A DNA stretch of 47,335 nt from CAYLMG01 sp964493425. GTDB lineage: Bacteria > Planctomycetota > Phycisphaerae > Sedimentisphaerales > Anaerobacaceae. The position numbers were made by a program, and so were the translations under genes. Below the pieces are notes generated by a model. It was not told the DNA's origin, ran no database searches, and was given only the letters and a program-made list of their open reading frames with translations. Below, piece by piece: positions 24,294 through 32,821 of this stretch (position 1 is the stretch's first letter; each line of letters opens with the position of its first letter). The stretch spans positions 1 to 47,335 of the forward strand of contig CAZBMW010000018.1 in the NCBI GenBank assembly GCA_964493425.1. Reading direction: 5' to 3'.

Positions 24294-27200
24294 TCATCGC
24301 CTGATTTTACTTACAAAACTATAATTACCTGAATTGACCATATAAACCGCTGCATTATCTTCTGTGCGCAAAAAATTGACATACTTTGTCTCATCAGCCT
24401 TCAAGCCATCTATCAATATAGACTCAACATCTATTGCGGGCACATAAACGAAGGCTTTCGTATTAGCAGGTATAGTGACGTTTAACATAAAATTATCTGC
24501 TTCAATTTTCCAGTCAGTTGCAATTCTGCCATGGATAGAATCAAAACTTGTTTTTGCGAATTCGAGATTGCTGCCGATTTTTGGCTGGATAATAATTTCC
24601 TTAAAGCCGGCACTTTTATTTTTTATGCCACCAACATTTTCGAACATCCACTGACCGACAGCACCAAAGGCATAGTGTGCGAAAGAATTCATTGACGGGT
24701 CCGCAAAACCTTTGTCAGGCGTCCAGCCGTTCCACCGCTCCCATATACTTGTTGCACCATTTTTGATTGAAAAGCCCCACGAGGGAAATGTATCGTTAAA
24801 CAGCAGTCTGTAGGCTAGATCGTCTCTTTTTATTTTCGAGAGGACAAGCATCAAATCTTTGGTTCCGACGAAACCGGTCGAAAGATGCCAGTCGCGATGT
24901 TTTATCTTTTCAATAAGATGTTCGGCAGCGAGCTTTTGCTTTTGCTCATCAAGCAAATCATAAGCTATTGCCAGCACATAAGCAGTTTGACTATCACCTT
25001 TAATCTTTCCGTCATCCGATACGTATGCCTTATTAAAAGAAGCTTTTATTTTTTCAAACAACTCATTGTAGTATTTTGCATCTTCGGTTTTTGCGAGAAT
25101 TTCAGCAGCTTCGGCGGTTAATTTCGTACTGCAGCCGAAATAAGCCATATAAATGACATCGCGCGGCGTATCATCATTGATATTCAGCCAGTCACCGTAA
25201 CAATGGAAGCGTGCCGGCGGCAGCAAGTCGGGTGTGCAGCGATTTTTACAAAAATCCACGAAATGCTTCATCGATTCATAATTTTTCTCGAGAATCTGTT
25301 TATCTGCATATACGTCATAAATCGTCCAGGGACAAATCACTCCAGCATCAGCCCAGGCTGGTCCGCCGTCATCGGATGAAACTTTCAATGGCGCCACACT
25401 TGGTAACTGTCCGTCAGCTCTCTGAGCATCTCTAAGGTCTGTCAGCCACTTGGTAAAAAAGGTCTGTACATCCATATTCATACAGGCTGTTCTTATGAAA
25501 ACCTGAGCGTCACCGGTCCAGCCGAGCCGTTCGTCACGCTGGGGACAATCGGTTGGTATATCAATGAAATTGGCTCTCTGCGTCCAAACGATGTTGCTGT
25601 AAAGCCGATTAACCATCTCGCTGGAACATTCAAATGTGCCTGCTACAGGCGTATTACTGCTTAATGCGATACCGGTGACAGTATCTTCGGCAGGTTTATA
25701 ATCAATGCCTGTCAATTCAACATACTGAAATCCATGAAATGTAAAGTACGGCTGCCATATTTCAATCCCTTGTCCTTTGCAAATATAGGTATCGGTTGCC
25801 GCTGCACTTCGCAGGTTTGTCGTATATATGGTTCCATCGGGATTAAGCCGCTCGGCATGCCGCAGTACTATTCGTTGTCCCTTATCGGCCTTCAGCTTTA
25901 ACCTGACAACACCGGCAAAATTCTGTCCCATATCGAAAACAAAATGGCCGGGCGCCGGTTCTGTAATTTTTACAGGTTTCAATTCCGCAAATGCCACAAC
26001 AGGTTCAGTGACAGCAGATTCAAGCTGTGGATTTAATTCACTGCCAAGCTCAACTACAGACCAGTTCGAATCGTCGAATCCCGGCTTATTCCAGCCTGTC
26101 ATTTCCAAACGGGCATCGTAAGTTTCACCCATCAGAAAATCCGCCTGCAGTATTGGGCCAAGTGAAGCTTTCCAGGTCTTATCTGATACAATGGTCTCTT
26201 TGGTCCCGTCAGAATACTCGATACAAAGCTGAGCGAGGAGACGCAGTTTCTCGCCATAATGATTTCGGTTACCCCCGTAACCGACATAGCCTGCATACCA
26301 GCCGTCAGCCAATGCAGCAGCTATTGCATTTTTGCCCTTTTGCACCAGGCCGGTGACATCATAAGTTCTGTAATAGATGCGTTTGTTATAATCCGTCCAG
26401 CCCGGACTAAAATAATCATTACCAACCCTGCGGCCGTTGATATGTATCTGATAAAGTCCAAAGGCTGTCGCATAAAGATAGGCCTTTTTTATCTCTTCTT
26501 CTGCGACAAATTCCTTTCTCAGATACTTTGCCGGTGGTAAAAAGAGGCGATTAAAATTCACTTCGCCCCAGGGTTGACAGCCATAAGTGCCTATTTCACA
26601 AGCACTTATCCAGCTGCTATCATTGAAATCCGACTGGTTCCATCCCTGTTCGTCCTTGTTGGTACAAACCCACTGTTTGTCAGTGACAAAGCTGATTTTT
26701 TCGCCGTTGGTTAATTCGGCCTGTATAGCGACAATGAGACCGGCAGGGTTAGGACTTTGTCCCTGATTAGCTGCTGATACAGCTATAACATTTTTGCCTT
26801 CCTGCACGAGGTCAGTGATTATAATTTTGTTAATTGTATCCCATCTTCTGCCGGAGCCTGCAGGCCGACCATTTATAAAAAGCAGATAACTATCATCGGC
26901 AGCTATAAAACAGCTGACACTTTTGATATCAGTTTTATCGGGCAATTCAAAACTAAAGCGGAAGAATCGCTGCTGTGGTGCAATTCTATCAGGTGATTCA
27001 AAGTCAGGGTACCATATCCAATGCGACCGTTCTATCTCAACAATTCTATCATCCGGTTTTTCAAGCTTGTCAAAACCTATCCATTTTGCCTGCCAGTCGT
27101 TCTTTTCCAGCAATCCTATTGTCCAAATCGCAGTTTCACTGAAATTTGAAGGCCTGCCATTCCTGTCCCAAACCCTCACTTTCCAGAAACATTCCATACC

Positions 27201-27584
27201 GGATTTAAGCGGCTTGCCGTTATAAACGATGCAGCTTGTCTGGTCACCAGCAAGCTTTGCGCTGTTCCATAAATCCGCTTTATTTTCTTTAAGCTTCTGG
27301 CGGCTGGACGCTACGAGAATTTGATATGCAGTTTGTCTTTGTCCCCTTTGGTTTGAAGCTACAATCCAGCTTAATCTCGGTTTTGTCTGACCTATACCCA
27401 GCAGATTTACCCTGTATTCACATCGAAGATTTAAGACCGTCAGCTGTCCTTTTGACGAGAGAAGGTTATTGTCCTTTATCAGCCGGGAACAAGCGGTTGT
27501 AAATATAAACATTAGACAGCAAACTGAAATTATTGTTTTGAATTGTGTAAAATTTTTCATTCTATTTAAAATACCAACAATCAA
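24294..27584 (-). CDS. GH78 alpha-L-rhamnosidase, lipoprotein
   Basis: Releases terminal alpha-L-rhamnose from glycans or glycosides. The signal peptide ends in a lipobox (FIFTTACS, Cys32), so it is predicted to be exported and lipid-anchored. Then come the bacterial rhamnosidase N-terminal beta domains, the carbohydrate-binding region (FAVDMG-like FVFDMGQNFAGVVRL near residue 560) and the (alpha/alpha)6 barrel with the conserved DCPQRDERLGWTGDAQVF near residue 680, which holds the general acid. GATSIWERWNGWTP near 955 is another family block. At 1096 residues it is full length. The ATG at 27584 overlaps the transporter stop (ATGA), so translation may be coupled; an in-frame ATG at 27560 is an alternative. 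Its product rhamnose feeds rhaA/rhaB in the same operon. Confidence 0.93.
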   Translation of the reverse strand: MIVGILNRMKNFTQFKTIISVCCLMFIFTTACSRLIKDNNLLSSKGQLTVLNLRCEYRVNLLGIGQTKPRLSWIVASNQRGQRQTAYQILVASSRQKLKENKADLWNSAKLAGDQTSCIVYNGKPLKSGMECFWKVRVWDRNGRPSNFSETAIWTIGLLEKNDWQAKWIGFDKLEKPDDRIVEIERSHWIWYPDFESPDRIAPQQRFFRFSFELPDKTDIKSVSCFIAADDSYLLFINGRPAGSGRRWDTINKIIITDLVQEGKNVIAVSAANQGQSPNPAGLIVAIQAELTNGEKISFVTDKQWVCTNKDEQGWNQSDFNDSSWISACEIGTYGCQPWGEVNFNRLFLPPAKYLRKEFVAEEEIKKAYLYATAFGLYQIHINGRRVGNDYFSPGWTDYNKRIYYRTYDVTGLVQKGKNAIAAALADGWYAGYVGYGGNRNHYGEKLRLLAQLCIEYSDGTKETIVSDKTWKASLGPILQADFLMGETYDARLEMTGWNKPGFDDSNWSVVELGSELNPQLESAVTEPVVAFAELKPVKITEPAPGHFVFDMGQNFAGVVRLKLKADKGQRIVLRHAERLNPDGTIYTTNLRSAAATDTYICKGQGIEIWQPYFTFHGFQYVELTGIDYKPAEDTVTGIALSSNTPVAGTFECSSEMVNRLYSNIVWTQRANFIDIPTDCPQRDERLGWTGDAQVFIRTACMNMDVQTFFTKWLTDLRDAQRADGQLPSVAPLKVSSDDGGPAWADAGVICPWTIYDVYADKQILEKNYESMKHFVDFCKNRCTPDLLPPARFHCYGDWLNINDDTPRDVIYMAYFGCSTKLTAEAAEILAKTEDAKYYNELFEKIKASFNKAYVSDDGKIKGDSQTAYVLAIAYDLLDEQKQKLAAEHLIEKIKHRDWHLSTGFVGTKDLMLVLSKIKRDDLAYRLLFNDTFPSWGFSIKNGATSIWERWNGWTPDKGFADPSMNSFAHYAFGAVGQWMFENVGGIKNKSAGFKEIIIQPKIGSNLEFAKTSFDSIHGRIATDWKIEADNFMLNVTIPANTKAFVYVPAIDVESILIDGLKADETKYVNFLRTEDNAAVYMVNSGNYSFVSKIRR

Positions 27585-29182
27585 TCATTCGAATTTCTTC
27601 TCCACATCCATACCCCGGCAACAACGAACCATACCAATGTTATTATCCACAGGATAGTTTTCAGGATATCGAGCTGCATCGAGCCGGCTAAGAACAAGAC
27701 CGGCAGTAAAACAAGGCCGGCTAAAATGAGCCATCCAAGCGATTTTGCCAAGCTTTTCATCCAGGGCTGCTCATACATCTTCTTTTGATAGACTGCGCTT
27801 AATACAACATAGAGTATTGCTGCAAAGAACCAGCCGGGAAGCGAAACAAAGAAGATTTCGATAGTGCCGTTAGATACGAGTATGAAGCTGACCGCCAAAG
27901 TGACAAGCCAAGCGGCACCTGCGGCCCAGTTGAAATGATGCCTGCTGAATTCCGCGTAATTGCTCTTGAGGCCGAATTTTTTGATGAGCCAGAAATCGAC
28001 GAATATGACTGCACCCATAGGCATAAGGAGCAGGCCGTAGAAAGCAACGAAGTCAAGCAGCTTCATTGCAATTGCAGGGAACATCCCGGCAATTGTTGCG
28101 ACTGCACCGGTTGCCAGTGTTACGGTGAACCTGGAGCGTTTCGGCATAATAGCCTGAAAGGCAAGGCCTGCACGATAAATAGTCGGATTTGCCGTAGTCC
28201 AGCCTGCGATAATTACACAGATAAGTCCGGCAAGACCAGCAGCCCTGTATGCCAAAGGCCCCGGCAAAACATCGGTATCTGCAGGATTAAGATGCAACTG
28301 ATATGCGTACAGAATCGATGCGGAAAGCCAGGCCATAAAGTGGCCGACATACATCCCTGCCGCCGAGGCTATTGCATACCAGCTCTTTTTTGCATATCGA
28401 AATACCGATAAGTCACTCATACCTATGTGCATCGCCATATTGCAGAACCACGCAAAGAACATTACATGCCAGAAGGTAAATTTTCCCTGGCCTGGCAGCG
28501 GGTCACCGCCCTTCCAGATTTGGGTCTGAGCCAGCGACCACAAGTCGCCGACGGATTTGATTTGTACACCGGTAGAATCGATAAACTGCTTGAGGCCTAT
28601 AAAACCGAACGCAAGAAAAACAAGCACCATCCAGGGGGCAGCGATATTTGCGAACTTGGCAACGGTCTTGTATCCGTAGGCAGCGATAATCGCGATAAGT
28701 CCACCGACGATAACTACAGCGATTACCCAGCCGATGCTGTTGGGATAAATATCGTACAGGCCGGGCATCGGGAATTTGAACCAGATACCAACGGCAGTTG
28801 CCGAGACGGTAATCATAGCGCCTGCGAGAAAACAGAACATCACGCCGTTCGCAAGGTTGTACATAGTTACGAGTTTTCGGCCACAAATCTTTTCAAGCTG
28901 ATAGTACAGGGTAAGTCTGGCCCTTGTTGCGATAGGTGCGCACATAAACATCCAGCTTAGAACGGCGAGGGCATTGCCGACAATCAGGCCAACGACGACA
29001 TCAAAGGCACTGACGCCGTGTGCGATAAAAAGCGGGCCAATCATCAGTTCCGTGCCGGCGCAGTGCTCGCCCGCGTACATTCCTATAAAGCTTTTGAATC
29101 CGAGGAGTTTATCCTGCGGTACGGGTGTTCGTTCAAATTCATTAACGGTTTGTTCGGTTTGCACATTTTCCTGCGTGTCCAT
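27581..29182 (-). CDS. NCS1-like (purine/cytosine permease-type) transporter, candidate rhamnose importer
   Basis: A 533-residue inner-membrane protein with about twelve hydrophobic helices and a polar 30-residue N-terminus. Wording in helices 1-3 (GTELMIGPLFIAHGVSAFDV, GLIVGNALAVLSWMFMCAPI) resembles nucleobase:cation symporter-1 family members. It lies between rhaA (39 bases upstream) and the GH78 gene (4-base overlap), and no other sugar importer is in the window, so L-rhamnose or a rhamnoside is the inferred substrate. This is unusual: characterised NCS1 proteins carry purines, pyrimidines, hydantoins, allantoin or thiamine. The SD AGGAAAT precedes the ATG. Confidence 0.8.
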   Translation of the reverse strand: MDTQENVQTEQTVNEFERTPVPQDKLLGFKSFIGMYAGEHCAGTELMIGPLFIAHGVSAFDVVVGLIVGNALAVLSWMFMCAPIATRARLTLYYQLEKICGRKLVTMYNLANGVMFCFLAGAMITVSATAVGIWFKFPMPGLYDIYPNSIGWVIAVVIVGGLIAIIAAYGYKTVAKFANIAAPWMVLVFLAFGFIGLKQFIDSTGVQIKSVGDLWSLAQTQIWKGGDPLPGQGKFTFWHVMFFAWFCNMAMHIGMSDLSVFRYAKKSWYAIASAAGMYVGHFMAWLSASILYAYQLHLNPADTDVLPGPLAYRAAGLAGLICVIIAGWTTANPTIYRAGLAFQAIMPKRSRFTVTLATGAVATIAGMFPAIAMKLLDFVAFYGLLLMPMGAVIFVDFWLIKKFGLKSNYAEFSRHHFNWAAGAAWLVTLAVSFILVSNGTIEIFFVSLPGWFFAAILYVVLSAVYQKKMYEQPWMKSLAKSLGWLILAGLVLLPVLFLAGSMQLDILKTILWIITLVWFVVAGVWMWRRNSND

Positions 29183-29221
29183 ACAATATTTCCTAAAATT
29201 TTAACATTGATTTTATTTTTT

Positions 29222-30496
29222 CTAACAATGCCTTTTTGAAAGGACATCTTTTTCATAGGCCTGCACTTCGCTTATCCATTCAAGGCCGGCTGGTACATTT
29301 TTCGAGAGGCAATAATAATCCCAGACGGCGGCGAAGGGAAAGGTTTTCAGCTCTTCGAGTAAAGCGAGTCTTTTTGTATAGTCACCTTCAAGCTCAATTT
29401 TCTTCAATTCATCTATCGGCTCAAGCAGAGCGAATAGCAGAGCTTTAAGCATCGAGCGTGTTCCAATGGTCCAGGCGGCAACCCGGTTAATGCTGGCATC
29501 GAAAAAATCAAGCCCGATGTGGACGCGGCTGGTAAAATTGTTTCTTATTATCTGCTGAGCAATAGCGACAAGCTCGTCGTTAAGTATCACCACGTGGTCA
29601 CTGTCCCAGCGTACGGGCCTGCTGACGTGCAGGAGAATCTCATCGAGAAAGCTCAGGACCGATGAGATTTTATCCGAGATAACTTCCGTGGGATGGTAAT
29701 GGCCAGCATCGAGGCAGAGCAGCTTTTTTCTGCTGACAGCGTAACCCATATAAAACTCGTGAGAGCCGACAACGTAGCTTTCAGAGCCGATACCGAATAG
29801 CTTCGATTCCAGGCTATCCTTTACCAAAGAGGCATCGAGCTTTTCAGTAAAAATAACATCAAGTGAATCCATCAATCTTTTGCGTGGAGAAAATCTGTCG
29901 ATGGGGATGTCCTTGAAGCCGTCCGGAATCCAGACATTCATAATACAGGGACTTTTCAACTGCCTGCCTATCTCCAGCGATATCCTTCTGCAGGCTATCG
30001 CGTGCTCAATCCAGAAATCCCTGATTGCCTTATCAGGATGGCTTAATGTAAAACCATCTTCTGCTTCAGGATGCGAAAAAAAAGTAGGATTAAAATCCAT
30101 TCCTATCTGCAAAGACTTTGCCCAGTCAATCCAGCTTTTAAAATGCTCAATTCCGATTTTGTTTCTGTCAACGAATTTTCCGCCATTATCGAGATAACAG
30201 GCGTGCAGATTAATCCTGTGCTTTCCGGGTACCAGGCTCAGGGCCTTTTGGAAATCGGAGCGAAGCTCATCGATGGTTCGAGCTTTGCCCGGGTAATTTC
30301 CGGTGGCCTGTATGCCGCCTCCCGACAGCTCGGCCCCTGCAGTTTCAAAACCGCCAACGTCGTCACCCTGCCAGCAATGAATGGATATAGGGATTGAAAA
30401 CAATTGCCTTAAAGCATCATCGGTATCGACTTTCAGCTCAGCATATCTTTGCCTTGCTATCGAATAGGCATCTTCAATAATTTTGTCACTTTTCAT
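29222..30496 (-). CDS. rhaA: L-rhamnose isomerase
   Basis: Converts L-rhamnose to L-rhamnulose in the cytosol with Mn2+. The 424-residue length matches the family. Conserved blocks: IPISIHCWQGDDVGGFE near the N-terminus, GNYPGKARTIDELR, HRINLHACYLD, the metal-site segment CLDAGHYHPTEVI near residue 260, VRWDSDHVVIL and HIGLDFFDASINRVAAW. It has a strong SD (AGGAGAG). First gene of the leftward rhamnose operon, divergent from the oxidoreductase operon, with a promoter-like site at 30583-30610. Confidence 0.95.
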   Translation of the reverse strand: MKSDKIIEDAYSIARQRYAELKVDTDDALRQLFSIPISIHCWQGDDVGGFETAGAELSGGGIQATGNYPGKARTIDELRSDFQKALSLVPGKHRINLHACYLDNGGKFVDRNKIGIEHFKSWIDWAKSLQIGMDFNPTFFSHPEAEDGFTLSHPDKAIRDFWIEHAIACRRISLEIGRQLKSPCIMNVWIPDGFKDIPIDRFSPRKRLMDSLDVIFTEKLDASLVKDSLESKLFGIGSESYVVGSHEFYMGYAVSRKKLLCLDAGHYHPTEVISDKISSVLSFLDEILLHVSRPVRWDSDHVVILNDELVAIAQQIIRNNFTSRVHIGLDFFDASINRVAAWTIGTRSMLKALLFALLEPIDELKKIELEGDYTKRLALLEELKTFPFAAVWDYYCLSKNVPAGLEWISEVQAYEKDVLSKRHC

Positions 30497-30582
30497 AAAT
30501 TCGCTCTCCTAAAGAGCAGGGATAAAAGGCCGGCATCGATGATTTCTATTAGTTTTTCAAAACAATTACTTCAAAAAATAGA

Positions 30583-30610
30583 ATTGTATTGAATTTGCGG
30601 ATTGTTGCAA
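30583..30610 (-). promoter_or_regulatory. Promoter-like site for the rhaA operon
   Basis: On the minus strand TTGCAA (30610-30605), 16-base spacer, TACAAT (30588-30583). About 85 bases of leader precede the rhaA ATG. The surrounding AT-rich DNA holds short palindromes such as ATTGTTGCAAT that could be operator half-sites; no regulator gene is in the window. Confidence 0.45.
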
Positions 30611-30677
30611 TTTATATTTCATAGGGGTTCTGCAATTTTTCAAGTGCAAAAATCAGCTGCTCAAAGCCCAACAAAGA

Positions 30678-30706
30678 TTGATTAAATTTGCCTATATTGT
30701 TACAAT
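30678..30706 (+). promoter_or_regulatory. Promoter-like site for the AOR-aldolase-lut operon
   Basis: TTGATT (30678-30683), 17-base spacer, TACAAT (30701-30706). It shares the TACAAT -10 with the divergent rhaA promoter; the two -35 boxes are about 70 bases apart, leaving room for a shared regulator. Confidence 0.5.
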
Positions 30707-30779
30707 CTAGAAAAATGCAGTAAACGACCCATTTAAAATAAGTTTAGCTGAAAAACTGCTTAAATTAAAAGTGCCCGGA

Positions 30780-32816
30780 ATGGCTGAGGCTGAGAACAAA
30801 AAGTTACCCAAGGGCTATATGGGGAAAATCCTTAAGGTGGACCTGAAGAATTTGCAGTTCCGCACAGAGCCTCTGGATTTACGGTTAGCAGAGCTTTTCT
30901 TCGGCGGCAGAGGTTTCGGTGTTGCGCTGCTTTTCGAGCATTTTTCAAACCTGCAAAAACAAGGAAAATACAAAAATGCCTTTGCAGATATTAAAGCCCT
31001 CTCCGAGGATAATGTCATTATTATATCCACCTCACCCGGCACAGCTACAAGAATGCCGACAAGCGGCAGAAGCCATATGAACTTCAAGTCGCCTTTGACT
31101 TCGTATTACGGCAGCACCAATACCGGCGGACGCTGGGCAGTGGATTTCAAGAGGGCAGGATTCGACGCTATTGTTATAGCAGGAAAGGCTGAAAAACCTG
31201 TATATCTTCTGATTACAAACGGTGGGGTCGAATTCGTTGACGGTGGTGAAATCTCCGAACTCGATGCCATTGAAAAAGGACAGAGGCTCAAAGAGCTGCA
31301 CGGGCAAAAGACCCAGGTTTTAACAATCGGCCAGGCAGGCAAAAACCTGATTCCTTTCGCATCCGTGATGAGTGACACCGGAAAGGCGTTCGGCAGAACC
31401 GGTGGCGGCGCCGTATGGGGCTCGAAAAATCTGCAGGCTATAGCGGTTGTCGCTGAAGAGAAAAAAATCGAGGTGGCAGAGCCTGAAGGCTTCGATTCCA
31501 AAAATCCTGATAGTGCTATGTATCACGCCAAGCTTAAAATTGACCTCGGCAAATTCACGAAAAGAGAAAATGCATTCGGCATCCTTTCATCGATGGGCTC
31601 GCTTGGAATTATGGGGATGATAAACAGCTATAAACAGCTCATACGCAACAATATGAAAAGTACCAGTCACAATATCAATGATGTCAGGAAAATCGACGGC
31701 GAGGCTCTGCGAAATCATTCGAAGAATGCAAAGCCGGGGGAAAAGAAAGTGGTTGTCAAAAAAGGTGTTTGTTTTAACTGCCCGATTGCCTGTAAACGAG
31801 ATACCGCGGTTTTTGACGAGAACGGCAAACTAATAGAAAAAGGCGAAGGCCCCGAGTTCGAAAACACGGTAATGCTCGGCGCTAACCTTTCAATTTACGA
31901 TTTGCCGACAATAGTTCTGGCAAACTATTTATGCAACCGCTACGGCATCGATACGATAACAACCGGCTCGACTATAGCCTGCTTCTTTGAATTATATGAA
32001 TATGTCAACTTAAAAAAACAGCCGCTTACCGCCCAAGAGAAACAGTTTCTCGACGACGTAAAAGATTTTGTGCAAAAGCACGGACAACCCGGTTTCGGCA
32101 GGTGTGAACTACTCATCCCGGTAATCCACTTAATCGGCAAATCAGAAGGAATAGGAAAATACCTTGCTATGGGTTCATATAAGTTTTGTGAACGCTATGG
32201 CCATAAGGAACTTTCGATGACAATAAAGAGACTGGAACTGCCTGCCTACGACCCGCGTACGACTTTCTCACAGGCTCTGAGCTATGAAATGAGCAACCGC
32301 GGCGGCTGTCACCTGGAAGGAGGATATACCGCTCCGTATGCCTATTGTGCGGGATATGCGGAGTGGCCCGGCAACCGCGTCGAGGGTACCGCACTCATCG
32401 CAAAAAATGCAACTCTAACAAATACGACTTATGATATAATCGGTGTATGTGCTTATAACGGCTTTTCGCTCAGCCTGGATGAATTTGCCGATTTGGTTAA
32501 CGCCGTCACCGGCCTCGAGCACAATTCAGGGACGCTGGAAAAAATTGCACAACGAACGCTTACCTTAGAACGGCTGTTTAATGTTCTTTGCGGAGCAACC
32601 AACAAAGAAGACCTGCTGCCGGAACGATTCTATACCGAAACCATAGAGGCTAAAGACGGGCCTGCAAAGTGTGACAAAGAAGCATTTGAAAGTATGCACA
32701 AAACATATTACAATTCACTCGGCTGGGACGATAACGGAAAGCCGACTGAAGATACAATTGAAGGACTTCAATTGACGGATTTCGTTCCCGAGCAGATTAA
32801 AGCGAAGCTGAAATAA
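30780..32816 (+). CDS. Aldehyde:ferredoxin oxidoreductase (AOR family), candidate L-lactaldehyde oxidase
   Basis: A tungsto/molybdo-bis-pterin enzyme that oxidises aldehydes to acids and reduces ferredoxin. N-terminal block GYMGKILKVDL then FFGGRGFGVALL; the cofactor-binding AOR signatures include GRSHMNFKSPLTSYYGSTNT and SDTGKAFGRTGGGAVWGSKN. The [4Fe-4S] cysteines are CFNCPIAC near residues 330-338 and the fourth in IGVCAYNG near 556. Length is about 680, larger than the ~605 of the archaeal enzyme, with extra loops. No SD is obvious; GTG 30771, ATG 30780 or ATG 30819 could start it. As first gene of the operon with a class II aldolase and lutABC, facing rhaA, its inferred substrate is L-lactaldehyde from rhamnulose-1-phosphate. 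Oxygen-sensitive chemistry suggests anaerobic growth. Confidence 0.92.
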   Translation: MAEAENKKLPKGYMGKILKVDLKNLQFRTEPLDLRLAELFFGGRGFGVALLFEHFSNLQKQGKYKNAFADIKALSEDNVIIISTSPGTATRMPTSGRSHMNFKSPLTSYYGSTNTGGRWAVDFKRAGFDAIVIAGKAEKPVYLLITNGGVEFVDGGEISELDAIEKGQRLKELHGQKTQVLTIGQAGKNLIPFASVMSDTGKAFGRTGGGAVWGSKNLQAIAVVAEEKKIEVAEPEGFDSKNPDSAMYHAKLKIDLGKFTKRENAFGILSSMGSLGIMGMINSYKQLIRNNMKSTSHNINDVRKIDGEALRNHSKNAKPGEKKVVVKKGVCFNCPIACKRDTAVFDENGKLIEKGEGPEFENTVMLGANLSIYDLPTIVLANYLCNRYGIDTITTGSTIACFFELYEYVNLKKQPLTAQEKQFLDDVKDFVQKHGQPGFGRCELLIPVIHLIGKSEGIGKYLAMGSYKFCERYGHKELSMTIKRLELPAYDPRTTFSQALSYEMSNRGGCHLEGGYTAPYAYCAGYAEWPGNRVEGTALIAKNATLTNTTYDIIGVCAYNGFSLSLDEFADLVNAVTGLEHNSGTLEKIAQRTLTLERLFNVLCGATNKEDLLPERFYTETIEAKDGPAKCDKEAFESMHKTYYNSLGWDDNGKPTEDTIEGLQLTDFVPEQIKAKLK

Positions 32817-32821
32817 TCCAA

